Part shown: piece by piece, positions 46,519 through 56,844 of the stretch
Numbering within the stretch: the first letter of the stretch is position 1
Layout: every line of letters begins with the position of its first letter
From: Trinickia dabaoshanensis
GTDB lineage: Bacteria; Pseudomonadota; Gammaproteobacteria; Burkholderiales; Burkholderiaceae
Length of the DNA: 64,000 nucleotides
Assembly: GCF_002879885.1 (NCBI RefSeq)
Contig: NZ_PNYA01000029.1
Span: 1-64,000, forward strand
Direction: 5' to 3'
Made by a program: the position numbers and the translations under genes
Notes under the pieces: model-generated
What the model saw: only the letters and a program-made list of their open reading frames with translations
Told to the model about the DNA's origin: nothing
Database searches by the model: none

Positions 46519-47301
46519 ATGCCGACCATGCAGACTCGCCAGACCACCTTCGAACCCGACGCTCACGTCCCGTTATATCGGCAAATCAAAGAGGCACTGC
46601 GCAGCGGCATTCTCGACGGCAGGTATCCGCCGCACAGCCGTATGCCTTCCGAGAGCGAGCTTCAGGGCATGTTCGAGGTGAGTCGAATTACCATTCGGCA
46701 GGCGCTTGGCGATCTACAAAAGGAAGGGTTGATCTTCAAGGTGCATGGGAAGGGTTCTTTCGTTTCCCAGCCGAAGGCCGTGCAGAACATCACGTCTTTA
46801 CAGGGTTTCGCCGAGGCGATGAGCGGCGAAGGGCACGAGGTCGTGAATCGCGTGGTCTCATTCAACTTCGTGCCGGCCGACGCCGAGGTCGCTGCGCGAC
46901 TCAAGCTGGACGAGGGCACGACGGTGGCAGAGATTCAGCGCGTGCGCCTGCTCAACCGCGAACCGACATCTTATGAAGTCACCTTCCTTCCCGAGGCGCT
47001 GGGCAGGAAGCTCGTGCGTGCCGATTTGGCCGCGCGCGACATTTTCCTCATTCTCGAAAACGACTGCGGCATCGCCCTCGGTAGCGCCGATCTGGGCATC
47101 GCGGCGGTCCCCGCACGGGCGCCGGTCACGCGTGCGCTCGAGATCAAGCGCGATGCCCCCGTCCTACGTGTCGAACGGTTGACACATGACAGCGACAACC
47201 GCCCGGTCGATTTCGAATATTTGTACTTCAAGGGCGATACGTTCCAATACCGGCTGCGCGTGGAGCGCAAGCGGCCTGCCAAGAGCCGCGGCAAAGGTTA
47301 G
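46519..47301 (+). CDS. GntR-family regulator with UTRA domain, copy 2
   Basis: This is a paralogue of the regulator at 44535-45332: PLYRQIKEALRSGILDGRY, RMPSESELQGMFEVSRITIRQALG, KVHGKGSFVSQPK, and a UTRA domain (EIQRVRLLNREPTSYEVTFLPE). Start codons at 46498 (GTG), 46519 and 46528 are possible; I use 46519. It is divergent from the CadD-like gene and shares its operator motif. The two regulators probably bind the same sites, with different ligands or dimer partners. Confidence 0.88.
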   Translation: MPTMQTRQTTFEPDAHVPLYRQIKEALRSGILDGRYPPHSRMPSESELQGMFEVSRITIRQALGDLQKEGLIFKVHGKGSFVSQPKAVQNITSLQGFAEAMSGEGHEVVNRVVSFNFVPADAEVAARLKLDEGTTVAEIQRVRLLNREPTSYEVTFLPEALGRKLVRADLAARDIFLILENDCGIALGSADLGIAAVPARAPVTRALEIKRDAPVLRVERLTHDSDNRPVDFEYLYFKGDTFQYRLRVERKRPAKSRGKG

Positions 47302-47412
47302 CGGGCGCGCGTCGCGCAAGGCTAATTGAAGGCGAATCGTAGCACCCGAGGAGGCGCAATTCGATTACACCGGCGACATAGACTTCCCCCGGCCGCTCGG
47401 AACCCGGCAATC

Positions 47413-48231
47413 TCAGCGCAGCATGAACGACATGGCGGATAAACAGTTGAGCATCCGCACGAGCGACTGCATACTCTCGGCGCCAAAGCGCAGTGTGCTG
47501 CCGTCGACGCGCCGCATATCCGGCCACTGGCAGAATAAATCGGCTTGTCCCGGCGTCTGCGTGGCCAACTCGCATTCCAACGGCCCGTCGACCCTGAACG
47601 GCGGCAAGTCCTTCGCCTTGGACACCGCGCGTCGGGCCGCCTCTTCGATCAGGGCGCACGCGCGCGACGGCGCGAGACTCGTGCACACCGCGTTGCCGTA
47701 TGCACGCTTCGTTTCCACGCCGATCGCCCCCGGAAATATCGGTGCCGTTTCGGCCAGAAAGACATCGTCGCCGGAGAACAGCGCAACCGGCACGCCAAAC
47801 TCCCCGGCCAACGCACCGTATAGACCGGCCTCGCCCAGTTCGGCACCGTTCACGCGCACGCTTCTGAACGCGAAGCTATTGATCGTATGCGCAAGCACGC
47901 CCGTGGTTTGCGACCGTGCGTGATATCCGACCATAAAAACGGCATCGCATCCCTGCTCGACGCCCGCCATCATCCCGAGATAACGCGGTTTGCCGGTAAT
48001 GGTTTGCGCGCGCGCATCGAGCCGGTCCAGCAGCAGGTTGCGAAAGCCGCCATGCGAATCGTTGACTAGGACCTCGGTCGCGCCGCCCGCGAACGCGCCG
48101 CGGATCGCCGCGTTCGCCTCGTCGGTCATCCAAGCTCTCGCCCGCTCGTATTCGGCGTTGCCGCTGCGCGTTTGTTCGACGTGGGTGACACCGGCCACGC
48201 CTTCGATGTCGGTGGAAATCAAAATCTTCAC
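47413..48231 (-). CDS. dppA: D-aminopeptidase DppA (M55, zinc)
   Basis: DppA cleaves D-Ala-containing dipeptides in the cytosol and forms a decamer in Bacillus. The 272-residue protein has the M55 metal motif STDIEGVAGV (Asp8, Glu10), NDSHGG, and GYHAR. The start is GTG at 48231, overlapping the DmpA stop by 4 bases. It is the last gene of an operon that imports and degrades peptides. It probably processes D-amino-acid dipeptides taken up by the Gsi-type transporter. Confidence 0.92.
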   Translation of the reverse strand: MKILISTDIEGVAGVTHVEQTRSGNAEYERARAWMTDEANAAIRGAFAGGATEVLVNDSHGGFRNLLLDRLDARAQTITGKPRYLGMMAGVEQGCDAVFMVGYHARSQTTGVLAHTINSFAFRSVRVNGAELGEAGLYGALAGEFGVPVALFSGDDVFLAETAPIFPGAIGVETKRAYGNAVCTSLAPSRACALIEEAARRAVSKAKDLPPFRVDGPLECELATQTPGQADLFCQWPDMRRVDGSTLRFGAESMQSLVRMLNCLSAMSFMLR

Positions 48232-49367
48232 GATGATTGCTCGCTTGAATGCGGGTTCGCGAGTAGCGCCCGCCAGTTCGGTACCGCGTCCGCGAAAGCC
48301 TCCCGCCGATGTCCCTCTCGCCCTGCCACGGTCGTGGCACGCCACAGCGCATGCACGATCGCCTGCTCGACCGCTTCCGCGCATGCGTCGAAGAGCGGAT
48401 CGAGCATCGATTCGTGCACCATCCGCACGGCCGGCATCGGCTCGCTCGCAAGATGCGGAACCTGCCACGCCGAACTGAACGCGAGCGCGATATCGCCGCT
48501 GCCATGGCCATACACCGAGCCCGTGCGAGCGAGCCCAGCCGCCGAACGCTTCGCCACGCGCTCCAGTTGCCGGACGTCGAGCGGCGCATCGGTTGCGATG
48601 ATCATGATGATGGAGCCTTTCTCCGGCGCGGCTCGTTCGTCCTCCTCGTTCGGCTCGTTCGGCTCGTTGGACTCCTGTGCCACGATGCGGCGCCCGAGCG
48701 GCTGTCCGGACACCGTGAGATTTTCCATACGCCCGAAGTTGGCCAATACCAGGGCGCCCAACACGTATCGTTGGCCGTCCGTCGAAGTGGCGATGCGCGA
48801 GGCCGAGCCAATACCGCCCTTGAAGCCGAACATCGACATCCCGCGCCCCGCTCCGACGGAGCCTTGAGCGAACTCGACCGCCGCCTCCCGGCAAGCCTGC
48901 GCATAGTGTTCGGCCGACACCGCCATCGCCTGGATGTCGTTCAGGTAGCCGTCGTTACACTCGAACACGAGCGGATTGACGGTAGACCATTGCCGGCCGA
49001 TCTCCGGGTGGCAACTCACGGCCGCGCGTATCTGCGACGCCGCGATCGCTCCGACGGAAAACGTATTCGTGAGCGCGAGCGGCGTTTCGAGCACGCCGAG
49101 CTCCTGCAGTTGCACGAGCCCGATGCTCTTGCCGAAGCCGTTGATGACCGCTGCCGCGGCCGGCACCTTTCGCAGAAACATGTCGCCGTCATGGGGCATG
49201 ACGACGGTCACGCCGGTTTGGATATCGCCGTCGTCGAGCGTCGCATGGCCCACCGTCACGCCGGGCACGTCGCTAATGAGATCGCGCGGCCCAGACGGTA
49301 GAACACCGATCCGTGGAACGCCTTCGGCAGCGACTGCGCCGGGCATACCGGGTTGCTGTACTAGCAT
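48228..49367 (-). CDS. dmpA: DmpA/P1-family aminopeptidase (L-aminopeptidase D-esterase)
   Basis: The 379-residue protein is an Ntn-like S58 peptidase that cuts itself into two chains and releases N-terminal amino acids, sometimes D- or beta-residues. Landmarks are VPGVTVGHATLDDGDIQTGV, ALTNTFSVGA, and the autocleavage site Gly251-Ser252 in EKGSIIMIIATDAPL. A short acidic repeat with Glu-Pro-Asn units precedes the cleavage site. ATG 49367 has an AAGGGA site; an upstream TTG at 49385 is less likely. The gene follows the ABC importer and overlaps dppA. Confidence 0.92.
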   Translation of the reverse strand: MLVQQPGMPGAVAAEGVPRIGVLPSGPRDLISDVPGVTVGHATLDDGDIQTGVTVVMPHDGDMFLRKVPAAAAVINGFGKSIGLVQLQELGVLETPLALTNTFSVGAIAASQIRAAVSCHPEIGRQWSTVNPLVFECNDGYLNDIQAMAVSAEHYAQACREAAVEFAQGSVGAGRGMSMFGFKGGIGSASRIATSTDGQRYVLGALVLANFGRMENLTVSGQPLGRRIVAQESNEPNEPNEEDERAAPEKGSIIMIIATDAPLDVRQLERVAKRSAAGLARTGSVYGHGSGDIALAFSSAWQVPHLASEPMPAVRMVHESMLDPLFDACAEAVEQAIVHALWRATTVAGREGHRREAFADAVPNWRALLANPHSSEQSS

Positions 49368-49423
49368 TCGATCCCTTGCGTTCAATAGCGATTAACGAGT
49401 AGCGGATAGCGTACCGGTTCGCG

Positions 49424-50323
49424 TCACCGGTCGAGTTTGGGGTCGAGCGCGTCGCGCAGACCATCGCCCAGCAGGTTGAAGGCCAACACCGTCAGAAAGA
49501 TCGCCACCGCGGGAAAAATCGCCACGTGCGGCGCGAGCATCATGTCCGAGCGCGCATCGTTGAGCATCGCGCCCCACTCCGGCGTCGGCGGCTGCGCGCC
49601 CATGCCGAGGAACGACAAGCTCGCCGCCGTGATGATCGATGTGCCGATGCGCATCGTGCCGTACACCACGATCGGCGAGATCGTGCCGGGCAGGATATGC
49701 CGGAACAAAATCACGAAGTCCGATGCGCCGATGCTGCGCATCGCCTCGATGTAAAGCATGTGCTTGATCGACAGCGTGCTCGCGCGCACGAGCCGCGCGA
49801 ACGCCGGCACACTGAATACCGCGACCGCGATGATGACGTTGACCATGCTCGAGCCCAGCACCGCAACCACGCCGATCGCGAGCAGAATGCCGGGAAAGGC
49901 GAGCAGCACGTCCGATATCCGCATGGCGATGCGATCCCACCATCCTTCGTAGTACCCCGCCAGCAAGCCCATGACCGTGCCGACGACCGCGCCCAGCGCC
50001 ACGGAGACGAAGCCCGCGGCCAGCGAAATGCGCGAGCCCATCACGATACGGCTGAATTCGTCGCGTCCGAGCGCATCCACGCCCATCCAATGCAGCCACG
50101 ACGGACCGGCGTTCAGCGCGTCGTAGTCGAAATAGCTTTCGGGATCGAACGGCACGATCCACGGCGCGGCGATCGCGACGAGTACGAGCAACAGCACGAA
50201 CACGCCGGCCCACATCGCCAGCTTCTGCTTGCGAAACTTGCGCCAGAACTCGCGGGCCGGCGTACGGACACGGCCCGCCGGCGCCATATTGACGCGCAAC
50301 GCCGGAGCTTCGATTCGATTCAT
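49424..50323 (-). CDS. gsiD: Peptide/glutathione ABC transporter permease (GsiD/DppC type)
   Basis: The 299-residue permease has an N-terminal basic segment and a first helix ([21 protein letters not shown]). It also shows the periplasmic [20 protein letters not shown] motif characteristic of DppC/GsiD, and the EAA loop [21 protein letters not shown] is at 50323. It lies 17 bases from the partner permease. It forms the channel for di-/tripeptides or glutathione-like substrates. Confidence 0.92.
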   Translation of the reverse strand: MNRIEAPALRVNMAPAGRVRTPAREFWRKFRKQKLAMWAGVFVLLLVLVAIAAPWIVPFDPESYFDYDALNAGPSWLHWMGVDALGRDEFSRIVMGSRISLAAGFVSVALGAVVGTVMGLLAGYYEGWWDRIAMRISDVLLAFPGILLAIGVVAVLGSSMVNVIIAVAVFSVPAFARLVRASTLSIKHMLYIEAMRSIGASDFVILFRHILPGTISPIVVYGTMRIGTSIITAASLSFLGMGAQPPTPEWGAMLNDARSDMMLAPHVAIFPAVAIFLTVLAFNLLGDGLRDALDPKLDR

Positions 50324-50340
50324 GGCGGCTGCCCTCGCTC

Positions 50341-51261
50341 TTACTGATAGTGGATGGTCGGATTGATCAATCCGTACAGCACGTCCACCACGATATTGAT
50401 CACGATGAACTCGACGGAGAATAGGAGGATCAGCCCCTGGATCACCGGGTAGTCGCGCATGTTCACCGAATCGACGAGCAGGCTGCCCATCCCCGGCCAC
50501 GCGAACACGGCTTCCACGACGATCGAGCCGCCGAGCAAAAAGCCGAACTGCAGACCCATCATCGTCACGACCGGAATCAACGCGTTGCGGAAGGTGTGCT
50601 TGACGACGACGAACCACTCCGACAATCCCTTGGCCCGCGCCGTCCGCACATAGTCTTCCTGCATGACTTCGACGAACGCGGCACGCGTGAAGCGCGCCAT
50701 GACCGCCGCGACACCGGCGCCGAGCGTAATCGACGGCAGGATGTAGTGCCGCCATGATCCGGCGCCGATCGAAGGCAGCCAGCCGAGCTGAACCGAAAAG
50801 ATCTGCATCAGCACCATGCCGAGCGCAAACGCCGGGAACGAGATGCCGGAAACCGCTAGCGTCATGCCGACCGCGTCCGGGGCGCGGTTGCGCCAGACCG
50901 CCGACACGACGCCCACCACGAGCCCGAATATGACCGACCACACCATGCTGGTGAGCGTCAGGATGAACGTCGGCGTGAAGCGGTCGGCGATCTCGCGCGA
51001 GACCGCACGCTTCGTCCGCAGCGACTGGCCCAGATCGCCGTGCAATGCGTGATCGAAGTAACGTACGAACTGTTCCGGCATCGGCAAATCGAGACCGAGC
51101 TGGTGGCGCACGAGGGTGACGGTCGCTTCGTCCGCCTCGGGCCCCGCCGCGAGGCGAGCCGGGTCGCCGGGCAACACGTGCACGAACAGAAACACGGCGA
51201 CCGCGACGAACACGAGAGTCGGGACGGCGCCGAGGAGCCGCTTGGCGATATAGACAAACAT
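50341..51261 (-). CDS. gsiC: Peptide/glutathione ABC transporter permease (GsiC/DppB type)
   Basis: The 306-residue permease starts [20 protein letters not shown]. It has [34 protein letters not shown] in the periplasmic loop, and the EAA loop [20 protein letters not shown]. It is downstream of the binding protein and upstream of gsiD in the same operon. Confidence 0.93.
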   Translation of the reverse strand: MFVYIAKRLLGAVPTLVFVAVAVFLFVHVLPGDPARLAAGPEADEATVTLVRHQLGLDLPMPEQFVRYFDHALHGDLGQSLRTKRAVSREIADRFTPTFILTLTSMVWSVIFGLVVGVVSAVWRNRAPDAVGMTLAVSGISFPAFALGMVLMQIFSVQLGWLPSIGAGSWRHYILPSITLGAGVAAVMARFTRAAFVEVMQEDYVRTARAKGLSEWFVVVKHTFRNALIPVVTMMGLQFGFLLGGSIVVEAVFAWPGMGSLLVDSVNMRDYPVIQGLILLFSVEFIVINIVVDVLYGLINPTIHYQ

Positions 51262-51330
51262 GGCAAGTCCGCGTTGACGAGCGCGAGCGGGCGGTCCCTC
51301 CCGCGCTCCGATACCGGGTGCGCGATCCGC

Positions 51331-52878
51331 TTATTGCGTCAGATCGACGTCGCTGAAGTTGAACGAACCGTCAGGCATCACGTAGAAACCGGTCAGGCTC
51401 TTGTTCTCGACCGACAAGTTGCGATCCGTGGTGAGGAACGCCCACGGCGCATCCTTCCAGACACGCTGCTGCGCGTCGGCGTACAGCTGCTGCCGCTTCG
51501 TCGCATCGGTGATCAGCAACGCGTCGGACACATCCTTGTCGACGTCCTTGTTCGAGTAGTACGCCGTGTTGTAGAACACGGGCGGCCAGGCGTTGGTGGT
51601 CAGCAATGGACGCAGCGCCCAGTCGGCCTCTCCCGTCGAAGCCGACCAGCCGCCGTAGTACATGCGTACGGCGGCGGTTTTCGGATCCTTCACCGTCTGG
51701 ACTCGCTGCACGCGTTGACCGGATTCGAGCATTTCGATCGACGTCTTGATGCCGACCTGCCCGAGTTGCTGCTGCAGAAACTGCACGACCTTCGCCGATG
51801 TGCCGTCGTTATAGCCCGACCACAGCGACGTGGAGAAACCCGTCGGGTAGCCCGCCTCCTTCAGGAGTTCGCGCGCCTTGGCGGGATCGTACGGCCACGG
51901 CGACATCTTCTCGGCAAACGCCACGCCTTGCGGCACCACACCCTGCGCCGGGAACGCATAGCCGGCGAATGCGACCTTTGCAAGCGCGTCCTTGTTGATC
52001 GCATAGTTGACGGCCTCGCGCACCCGCACATCGTCGAACGGCTTTTGCAGCGTGTTCATCGACACATAGCGCGTCGTAATCGACGGCGTCGCGACCAACT
52101 CCAGCTTCGGGTTCGCCTTCAGGATGCTCGCTTGCTCGTACGGCACCGGATAAGCGAATTGCGCCTCGCCCGTCTGTACGACCGCCGCGCGGGTGTTGTT
52201 GTCGGTCACCGTGCGGAAGGTCAGCGAGTCGATCTTCGGATAGCCTTTACGCCAATAGCCGTCGAACTTCTTCACCTTCAAGTACTCGGCCGGCTTCCAT
52301 TCGACGAACTCGAACGGACCCGTGCCGACCGGATGCAGCGCAATGTCTTTGCCCCACTTCTTGAGTGCGGTCGGCGAAATCATCATGGCGGACGGATGCG
52401 CCAGCGCGTTGATGAGGGCCGAGAACGGCTCGTTCAGTTCGATCTTGACCGTATACGGATCCACCACGGTCACGGACTTGATGCGATTGAACTGGTTGTA
52501 GCGCGCGAGCCCGTTGCTCTTGTCGAGCACGCGGTCGAGGTTGACCTTAACCGCTTCGGCGTTGAAGTCCGTCCCATCCTGGAACTTCACGCCGTGACGT
52601 AGCTTGAAGGTGTAGCTGAGGCCGTCCGGGCTTGCCGTGTAGCTTTCCGCAAGCAGCGGCTGGACCTTCAGGTTCTTATCGAAGCCGAACAGCCCCTCGT
52701 AATACGATTTGCCGACCGCCTGTGCGAGCGTCGAATTCGTGTTGTACGGGTCCAGCGAATCGAGCGAGATCGGCACCGCGACGGTCACGTCCTTCGCGGC
52801 CATCGCCAGCGGTGCGGTGAAAACCCCAAAGGCCAGCGCGATGGCCCCAATCCATTGTGTGGCGCGAAACGTTCGCAT
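51331..52878 (-). CDS. gsiB: Peptide/glutathione ABC transporter substrate-binding protein (GsiB type)
   Basis: The 515-residue family-5 solute-binding protein has a signal peptide (residues 1-28, ending LAMAA). It continues [20 protein letters not shown] and [22 protein letters not shown]-like blocks, ending in a [15 protein letters not shown] tail. It binds peptide in the periplasm. The ATG at 52878 has AGGAG 7 bases upstream. It lies between the ATPase and the permeases, the gsiABCD order. Confidence 0.92.
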   Translation of the reverse strand: MRTFRATQWIGAIALAFGVFTAPLAMAAKDVTVAVPISLDSLDPYNTNSTLAQAVGKSYYEGLFGFDKNLKVQPLLAESYTASPDGLSYTFKLRHGVKFQDGTDFNAEAVKVNLDRVLDKSNGLARYNQFNRIKSVTVVDPYTVKIELNEPFSALINALAHPSAMMISPTALKKWGKDIALHPVGTGPFEFVEWKPAEYLKVKKFDGYWRKGYPKIDSLTFRTVTDNNTRAAVVQTGEAQFAYPVPYEQASILKANPKLELVATPSITTRYVSMNTLQKPFDDVRVREAVNYAINKDALAKVAFAGYAFPAQGVVPQGVAFAEKMSPWPYDPAKARELLKEAGYPTGFSTSLWSGYNDGTSAKVVQFLQQQLGQVGIKTSIEMLESGQRVQRVQTVKDPKTAAVRMYYGGWSASTGEADWALRPLLTTNAWPPVFYNTAYYSNKDVDKDVSDALLITDATKRQQLYADAQQRVWKDAPWAFLTTDRNLSVENKSLTGFYVMPDGSFNFSDVDLTQ

Positions 52879-52907
52879 GGTTCTACTCCTCGTTGCGGGT
52901 GGGTACA

Positions 52908-54803
52908 TCAAAACTGCGCGGCAATGGCGTGCTGCGCGACATAGTGGTCTCGGTCGATTTGCTCGAGCGGTGCGACGACAGGCTCGTCACCGACGTCGCG
53001 GATCGGGCTCGGAATCTCGCCCGACGACAGCTTGCGGTCGAGGTGGCGCCGCTGCGGGTCCGCTACCGGCACCGCGGCCATCAATCGCTTCGTATAGGGG
53101 TGCTGGGGATTCTCGAAGATGTCGCGGCGCGAGCCGATTTCGACGATTTGGCCGAGATACATGACGGCCACGCGGTGGCTGATTCGCTCCACGACGGCCA
53201 TGTCGTGCGAAATGAACAACAGCGCCATCCCCATCTCGCGCTGAAGATCGATCAGCAGGTTCACGATCTGGGCTTGAATGGATACATCCAATGCGGACAC
53301 CGATTCGTCGGCGATCACGACCTTCGGGTTCGTGGCTAGCGCCCGCGCGATGCAGATCCGCTGACGCTGGCCGCCCGAGAACTCGTGCGGATAGCGCTGC
53401 GCGGCATCGGCGGGCAAGCCGACTCGCTCGAGCAGATAGCGCATGCGCGCTTCCGCCTCGCCCGCCGGGTAAAGCCGATGAATACGCATCGGCTCCATGA
53501 TTGAGTAGCCGACCGTCAGCCTCGGGTCGAGCGAGGCCAACGGGTCCTGGAACACGAATTGGATATGACGGCGCAGATCGCGCAGCGCATCGCCCCGCAA
53601 CCGGCTGATGTCCTGGCCGTCGAACAGGATGCGGCCGCTCTGGCTCTTGACGAGTTGCAGTAGCGAGCGGCCCGTCGTCGATTTGCCGCAGCCCGATTCG
53701 CCCACGAGCGACAGTGTCTCGCCTCGATGCAGATCGAAGCTGATTTTTTCCACCGCATGGACGCGGCGCGTGACGCGGCTCAGAAGCCCGGTACGGATAT
53801 CGAAGCGCGTGGTCAGTTCGCGCACGCTCAGGATCGGTTCGCGCTCCTGCGTCTCCGTATCGAGGGCACTCCGAGCGCTCGGCGCGGCCGCCTGAATCGG
53901 CGCCACATCCATGCCGGCGAGCAGCGGAAAGCGGGCCGGCAAGTCCGTCCCGCGCATCGATCCGAGCCGCGGCACCGCTGCGAGCAACGCGCGCGTATAG
54001 ACATGAGACGGCGTATCGAAGATTTGCTGCGACGCGCCCGCCTCGACTGCCTCGCCGCGCAACATCACGAGCACGCGATCGGCGACCTCGGCCACCACGC
54101 CCATATCGTGCGTGATGAACATGACGCCCATCTGCATCTCGCGCTGCAGTTCGCGGATCAATTGAAGGATCTGCGCCTGCACCGTCACGTCCAGCGCCGT
54201 GGTGGGCTCGTCCGCGATCAGAAGCGCCGGCTTGCAGGCGAGCGCCATCGCGATCATCACGCGCTGACGCATGCCCCCCGAAAGTTGATGCGGATAGCGT
54301 CCGAGCACGTTTCGCGCGTCGGGGATGCGCACTTGATCGAGCATGCGCAGCGCTTGCGCGCGTGCCTCGGCTGTGCCGAGCCCTTGGTGCAGGCGGATCG
54401 ATTCGGCGATTTGCTCGCCCACCGGAAAAACCGGATTGAGCGACGTCATCGGCTCCTGAAAGATCATCGCCAGATCGGCGCCGCGCATCGCGCGCATCTG
54501 CTGCCCCGAGCACTGCGCGATGTCGACCGTCTGCCCGCCCCGTCGGCGAAACCCCAGACGGCCGCCGGTAATACGGCCGCCGCCGTACTCGACGAGCCGC
54601 ATCAGCGCGAGCGACGTAACCGACTTGCCCGAGCCCGATTCGCCGACGATCGCGAGTGTCTCGCCGCGATCGACATGAAACGAAAGATGCTTGACCGCCT
54701 CGACCGTGCGCTCCGATCCTCTGAACTCGACGCTCAGATCTTCAACCTGAACGACCCGCTCGGGCGCCATGTCCGCGAAGGCCGCAACTTTCTCGCTCAT
54801 CAT
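52908..54803 (-). CDS. gsiA: Peptide/glutathione ABC transporter, fused double ATPase (GsiA)
   Basis: The 631-residue protein carries two complete nucleotide-binding domains. Domain 1 has Walker [10 protein letters not shown], signature LSGGMRQRV and Walker [14 protein letters not shown]. Domain 2 has GESGCGKST, signature FSGGQRQRI and [12 protein letters not shown]. This fusion is diagnostic of GsiA, against separate DppD/DppF. It powers the GsiBCD importer. ATGs at 54803 and 54800 are both possible. The gene follows the isoaspartyl peptidase, the same association as iaaA-gsiA in E. coli. Confidence 0.94.
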   Translation of the reverse strand: MMSEKVAAFADMAPERVVQVEDLSVEFRGSERTVEAVKHLSFHVDRGETLAIVGESGSGKSVTSLALMRLVEYGGGRITGGRLGFRRRGGQTVDIAQCSGQQMRAMRGADLAMIFQEPMTSLNPVFPVGEQIAESIRLHQGLGTAEARAQALRMLDQVRIPDARNVLGRYPHQLSGGMRQRVMIAMALACKPALLIADEPTTALDVTVQAQILQLIRELQREMQMGVMFITHDMGVVAEVADRVLVMLRGEAVEAGASQQIFDTPSHVYTRALLAAVPRLGSMRGTDLPARFPLLAGMDVAPIQAAAPSARSALDTETQEREPILSVRELTTRFDIRTGLLSRVTRRVHAVEKISFDLHRGETLSLVGESGCGKSTTGRSLLQLVKSQSGRILFDGQDISRLRGDALRDLRRHIQFVFQDPLASLDPRLTVGYSIMEPMRIHRLYPAGEAEARMRYLLERVGLPADAAQRYPHEFSGGQRQRICIARALATNPKVVIADESVSALDVSIQAQIVNLLIDLQREMGMALLFISHDMAVVERISHRVAVMYLGQIVEIGSRRDIFENPQHPYTKRLMAAVPVADPQRRHLDRKLSSGEIPSPIRDVGDEPVVAPLEQIDRDHYVAQHAIAAQF

Positions 54804-54857
54804 CTTTCTTCCGTCGAAAAGAGCCGGGCCTTCGCACCGCGAACGCCCTTGGCCGAC

Positions 54858-55853
54858 CTACTTGTAAATGGCGACGACCGGGGGTTGTCCCGCACGAATG
54901 AAGCCTCGGTACATCCCTTCCGTGTTGAACGGCATGCTCACGTTCCCGTGTGCGTCGACCGCCACTAGACCGCCGCGTCCGTCGATGCGCGGCAATTGCT
55001 CGTGGACCACGTGCTGCGCGGCTTCGTCCAGCGACGCGCCCGCGTATCGCATGCGCGCCGCGATGTCGTGCGCCACCACCATGCGGATGAACATCTCGCC
55101 GCTGCCGGTGGTCGAGATCGCGCAGGTGCCGTTGTCGGCATAGCATCCCGCGCCGATGATCGGTGCATCGCCGACGCGGCCCGGCTGCTTGTTGGTCATG
55201 CCGCCCGTGGACGTAGCAGCGGCCAGGTTGCCGTGCGCGTCGAGCGCCACCGCGCCGACCGTGCCGAGCTTGCGGTCTTCGTCGAGCGGCGCCGCTCCTT
55301 GCGTTGTACGGGGAAACGACAGCGGCACCGCGCCGGACGAAGCGGCGTCGTGATCGAGCGTCGTCTGCTGCGCGTCGGTCCGCTGCACGCGTTCGAGCTG
55401 TTCGCGGCGCAACGGCGTCGAGAAGAACGACGGATCGACGCATTCGAGCCCTTGCTGCCGGGCGAATGCTTCCGCGCCTTCGCCGACGAACATCACGTGC
55501 TGGCTTCGCTCCATGACCGCGCGCGCCGCGAGCACCGGATTGCGCACCGTCCGCAGGTTGGCGACCGCGCCGGCCTGCAGCGTGCTGCCGTCCATGATCG
55601 ACGCGTCGAGTTCATGCGTGGCGGCGCTCGTGAACACCGCGCCGTGTCCCGCATTGAACAGGGGGCATTCCTCCAGCAAGCGCACGGCTTCGGTCACCGC
55701 GTCGAGCGCACTGCCGCCCTGCTCGAGCAGACGTCCGGCGTCTTGCAAGATGCGCGCGAGCGCGCTTTCGTACGCCTCGCGCATTTCGGCGGAGGCTTCC
55801 GCACGCGCCATCGCGCCCGCACCGCCGTGAATCGCCAATACAGCGTCAGTCAT
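54858..55853 (-). CDS. iaaA: Isoaspartyl peptidase/L-asparaginase (Ntn-hydrolase, IaaA type)
   Basis: The 331-residue plant-type asparaginase opens AVLAIHGGAGAMARAE and has PLFNAGHGAVFTSAATHELDA. The nucleophile Thr198 sits in the cleavage region KLGTVGAVALDAHGN, followed by TSTGGMTNKQPGRVGDAPI and STTGSGEMFIR. The precursor splits at Gly-Thr to expose the nucleophile. It cleaves beta-aspartyl dipeptides. I use ATG 55853, with AGGA 8 bases upstream, over ATG 55862. It overlaps the RpiR gene end and precedes gsiA, so imported isoaspartyl peptides are its likely substrate. Confidence 0.93.
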   Translation of the reverse strand: MTDAVLAIHGGAGAMARAEASAEMREAYESALARILQDAGRLLEQGGSALDAVTEAVRLLEECPLFNAGHGAVFTSAATHELDASIMDGSTLQAGAVANLRTVRNPVLAARAVMERSQHVMFVGEGAEAFARQQGLECVDPSFFSTPLRREQLERVQRTDAQQTTLDHDAASSGAVPLSFPRTTQGAAPLDEDRKLGTVGAVALDAHGNLAAATSTGGMTNKQPGRVGDAPIIGAGCYADNGTCAISTTGSGEMFIRMVVAHDIAARMRYAGASLDEAAQHVVHEQLPRIDGRGGLVAVDAHGNVSMPFNTEGMYRGFIRAGQPPVVAIYK

Positions 55854-56724
55854 GGTTGTCATCCTGGTTGCTCAGCCACGGCATCACCGCTTCGGTCAGT
55901 TGCGCCACGTCGTCGAGCGAGTTCTCGGAGCGATGCGCCACCGCCGCCGAGAGCGCCTCGATCATGCCGAGCGCCGCTGTTTCCGAGTTCGATAGGTACT
56001 GGCGTTCGCTCGATGCATAGAGGCAGACGTCGGCATGCTTGGCGATCGGCGACGTCGGCTTGTCGGTGATGGCGAGCACGTTGGCGCCGGCCTCCCGGGC
56101 CGACTTCGTCAGCGTGACGGTGTCGGCGAGATAGCGCGGGAAGCAAATCGAGATCAGCAGATCGCCCTTGCGGATACGCGAGATCTGGCGTGCCGCTTCC
56201 GACACGCCACCGAGCGTCGCCAGGCTTTTAACGACGTCGCAGTGGACCGTGAGATTGCGTTGTAGGAATCCCGCGAGGAACCCGCTCGACCCGAAGCCGA
56301 CGATGAAAATTCGGCGCGCTCCGAGCACGGCCCGCACGGCTTTCTCGCACTCGTCGGTGCTCAGCGACATGCGCGTCAGTTCGAAATTGCGTTGGTCCTC
56401 GTACAAGGACGCGGAAAAGATGTCCGCCGCCGATGCCGCTCGCGTGCGTTCGAGGCGCAGGCGCTCGACGGGCGCGAGGGCTTGCTCGAAGCCTTGTGCA
56501 AGCAAAGCCCGGAATTGCGGATAACCCGGCAAGCCCAGCTTGCGCACGAAGCGGTTGGCCGTCGCGTTGGACACCTCGCAGGCACTTGCGAATTCGTCGA
56601 TCGTCATGACCGCGACCTTGAACGGCTTCCCTAGTACGTAATCGGCAAGGCGCCGATGCGCGTCGCTCAGCGACGGCAGCACCTGCGCGATACGGTCGAC
56701 GACGGACGACTCTGACTTGCTCAT
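55846..56724 (-). CDS. MurR/RpiR-family transcriptional regulator
   Basis: The 292-residue protein has an N-terminal RpiR helix-turn-helix (EFASACEVSNATANRFVRKL) and a SIS domain (residues about 120-255, RRIFIVGFGSSGFLAGFLQ; SICFPRYLADTVTL) that binds a sugar-phosphate-like ligand. The start at 56724 follows GGAG; an upstream GTG at 56775 lies in the operator region. It is the first gene of the peptide operon and divergent from the racemase gene. Two GAAAAT-N2-(A/T)TTTTC dyads lie between, which suits autorepression of both sides. Confidence 0.9.
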   Translation of the reverse strand: MSKSESSVVDRIAQVLPSLSDAHRRLADYVLGKPFKVAVMTIDEFASACEVSNATANRFVRKLGLPGYPQFRALLAQGFEQALAPVERLRLERTRAASAADIFSASLYEDQRNFELTRMSLSTDECEKAVRAVLGARRIFIVGFGSSGFLAGFLQRNLTVHCDVVKSLATLGGVSEAARQISRIRKGDLLISICFPRYLADTVTLTKSAREAGANVLAITDKPTSPIAKHADVCLYASSERQYLSNSETAALGMIEALSAAVAHRSENSLDDVAQLTEAVMPWLSNQDDNHD

Positions 56725-56756
56725 TGCGCTCCGGATACGGTTAAGAACTTGGACAT

Positions 56757-56801
56757 GAAAATAATTTTTCGCCACAATAGCCTCGACGAAAATACATTTT
56801 C
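56757..56801. promoter_or_regulatory. Two RpiR-type operators
   Basis: GAAAATAATTTTTC (56757-56770) and GAAAATACATTTTC (56788-56801) are a near-perfect and a perfect dyad with centres 31 bp apart, about three helical turns, on one face of the DNA. They lie between the divergent RpiR and racemase genes. Confidence 0.6.
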
Positions 56802-56819
56802 ATTAGGGACAACCCTAAT
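56802..56819. promoter_or_regulatory. Perfect 7-bp inverted repeat before the racemase gene
   Basis: ATTAGGG-ACAA-CCCTAAT directly abuts the second RpiR dyad, 25 bases upstream of the racemase start. It could be another protein site or a hairpin in the leader. Confidence 0.4.
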
Positions 56820-56844
56820 CCACCCTCACCGATTCGGCATCTCG

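Noticed and set aside
48232-48894. N-terminal extension of DppA
   Set aside because: Low-complexity Arg/Gly frame opposite DmpA; GTG at 48231 with 4-base overlap is the real start.
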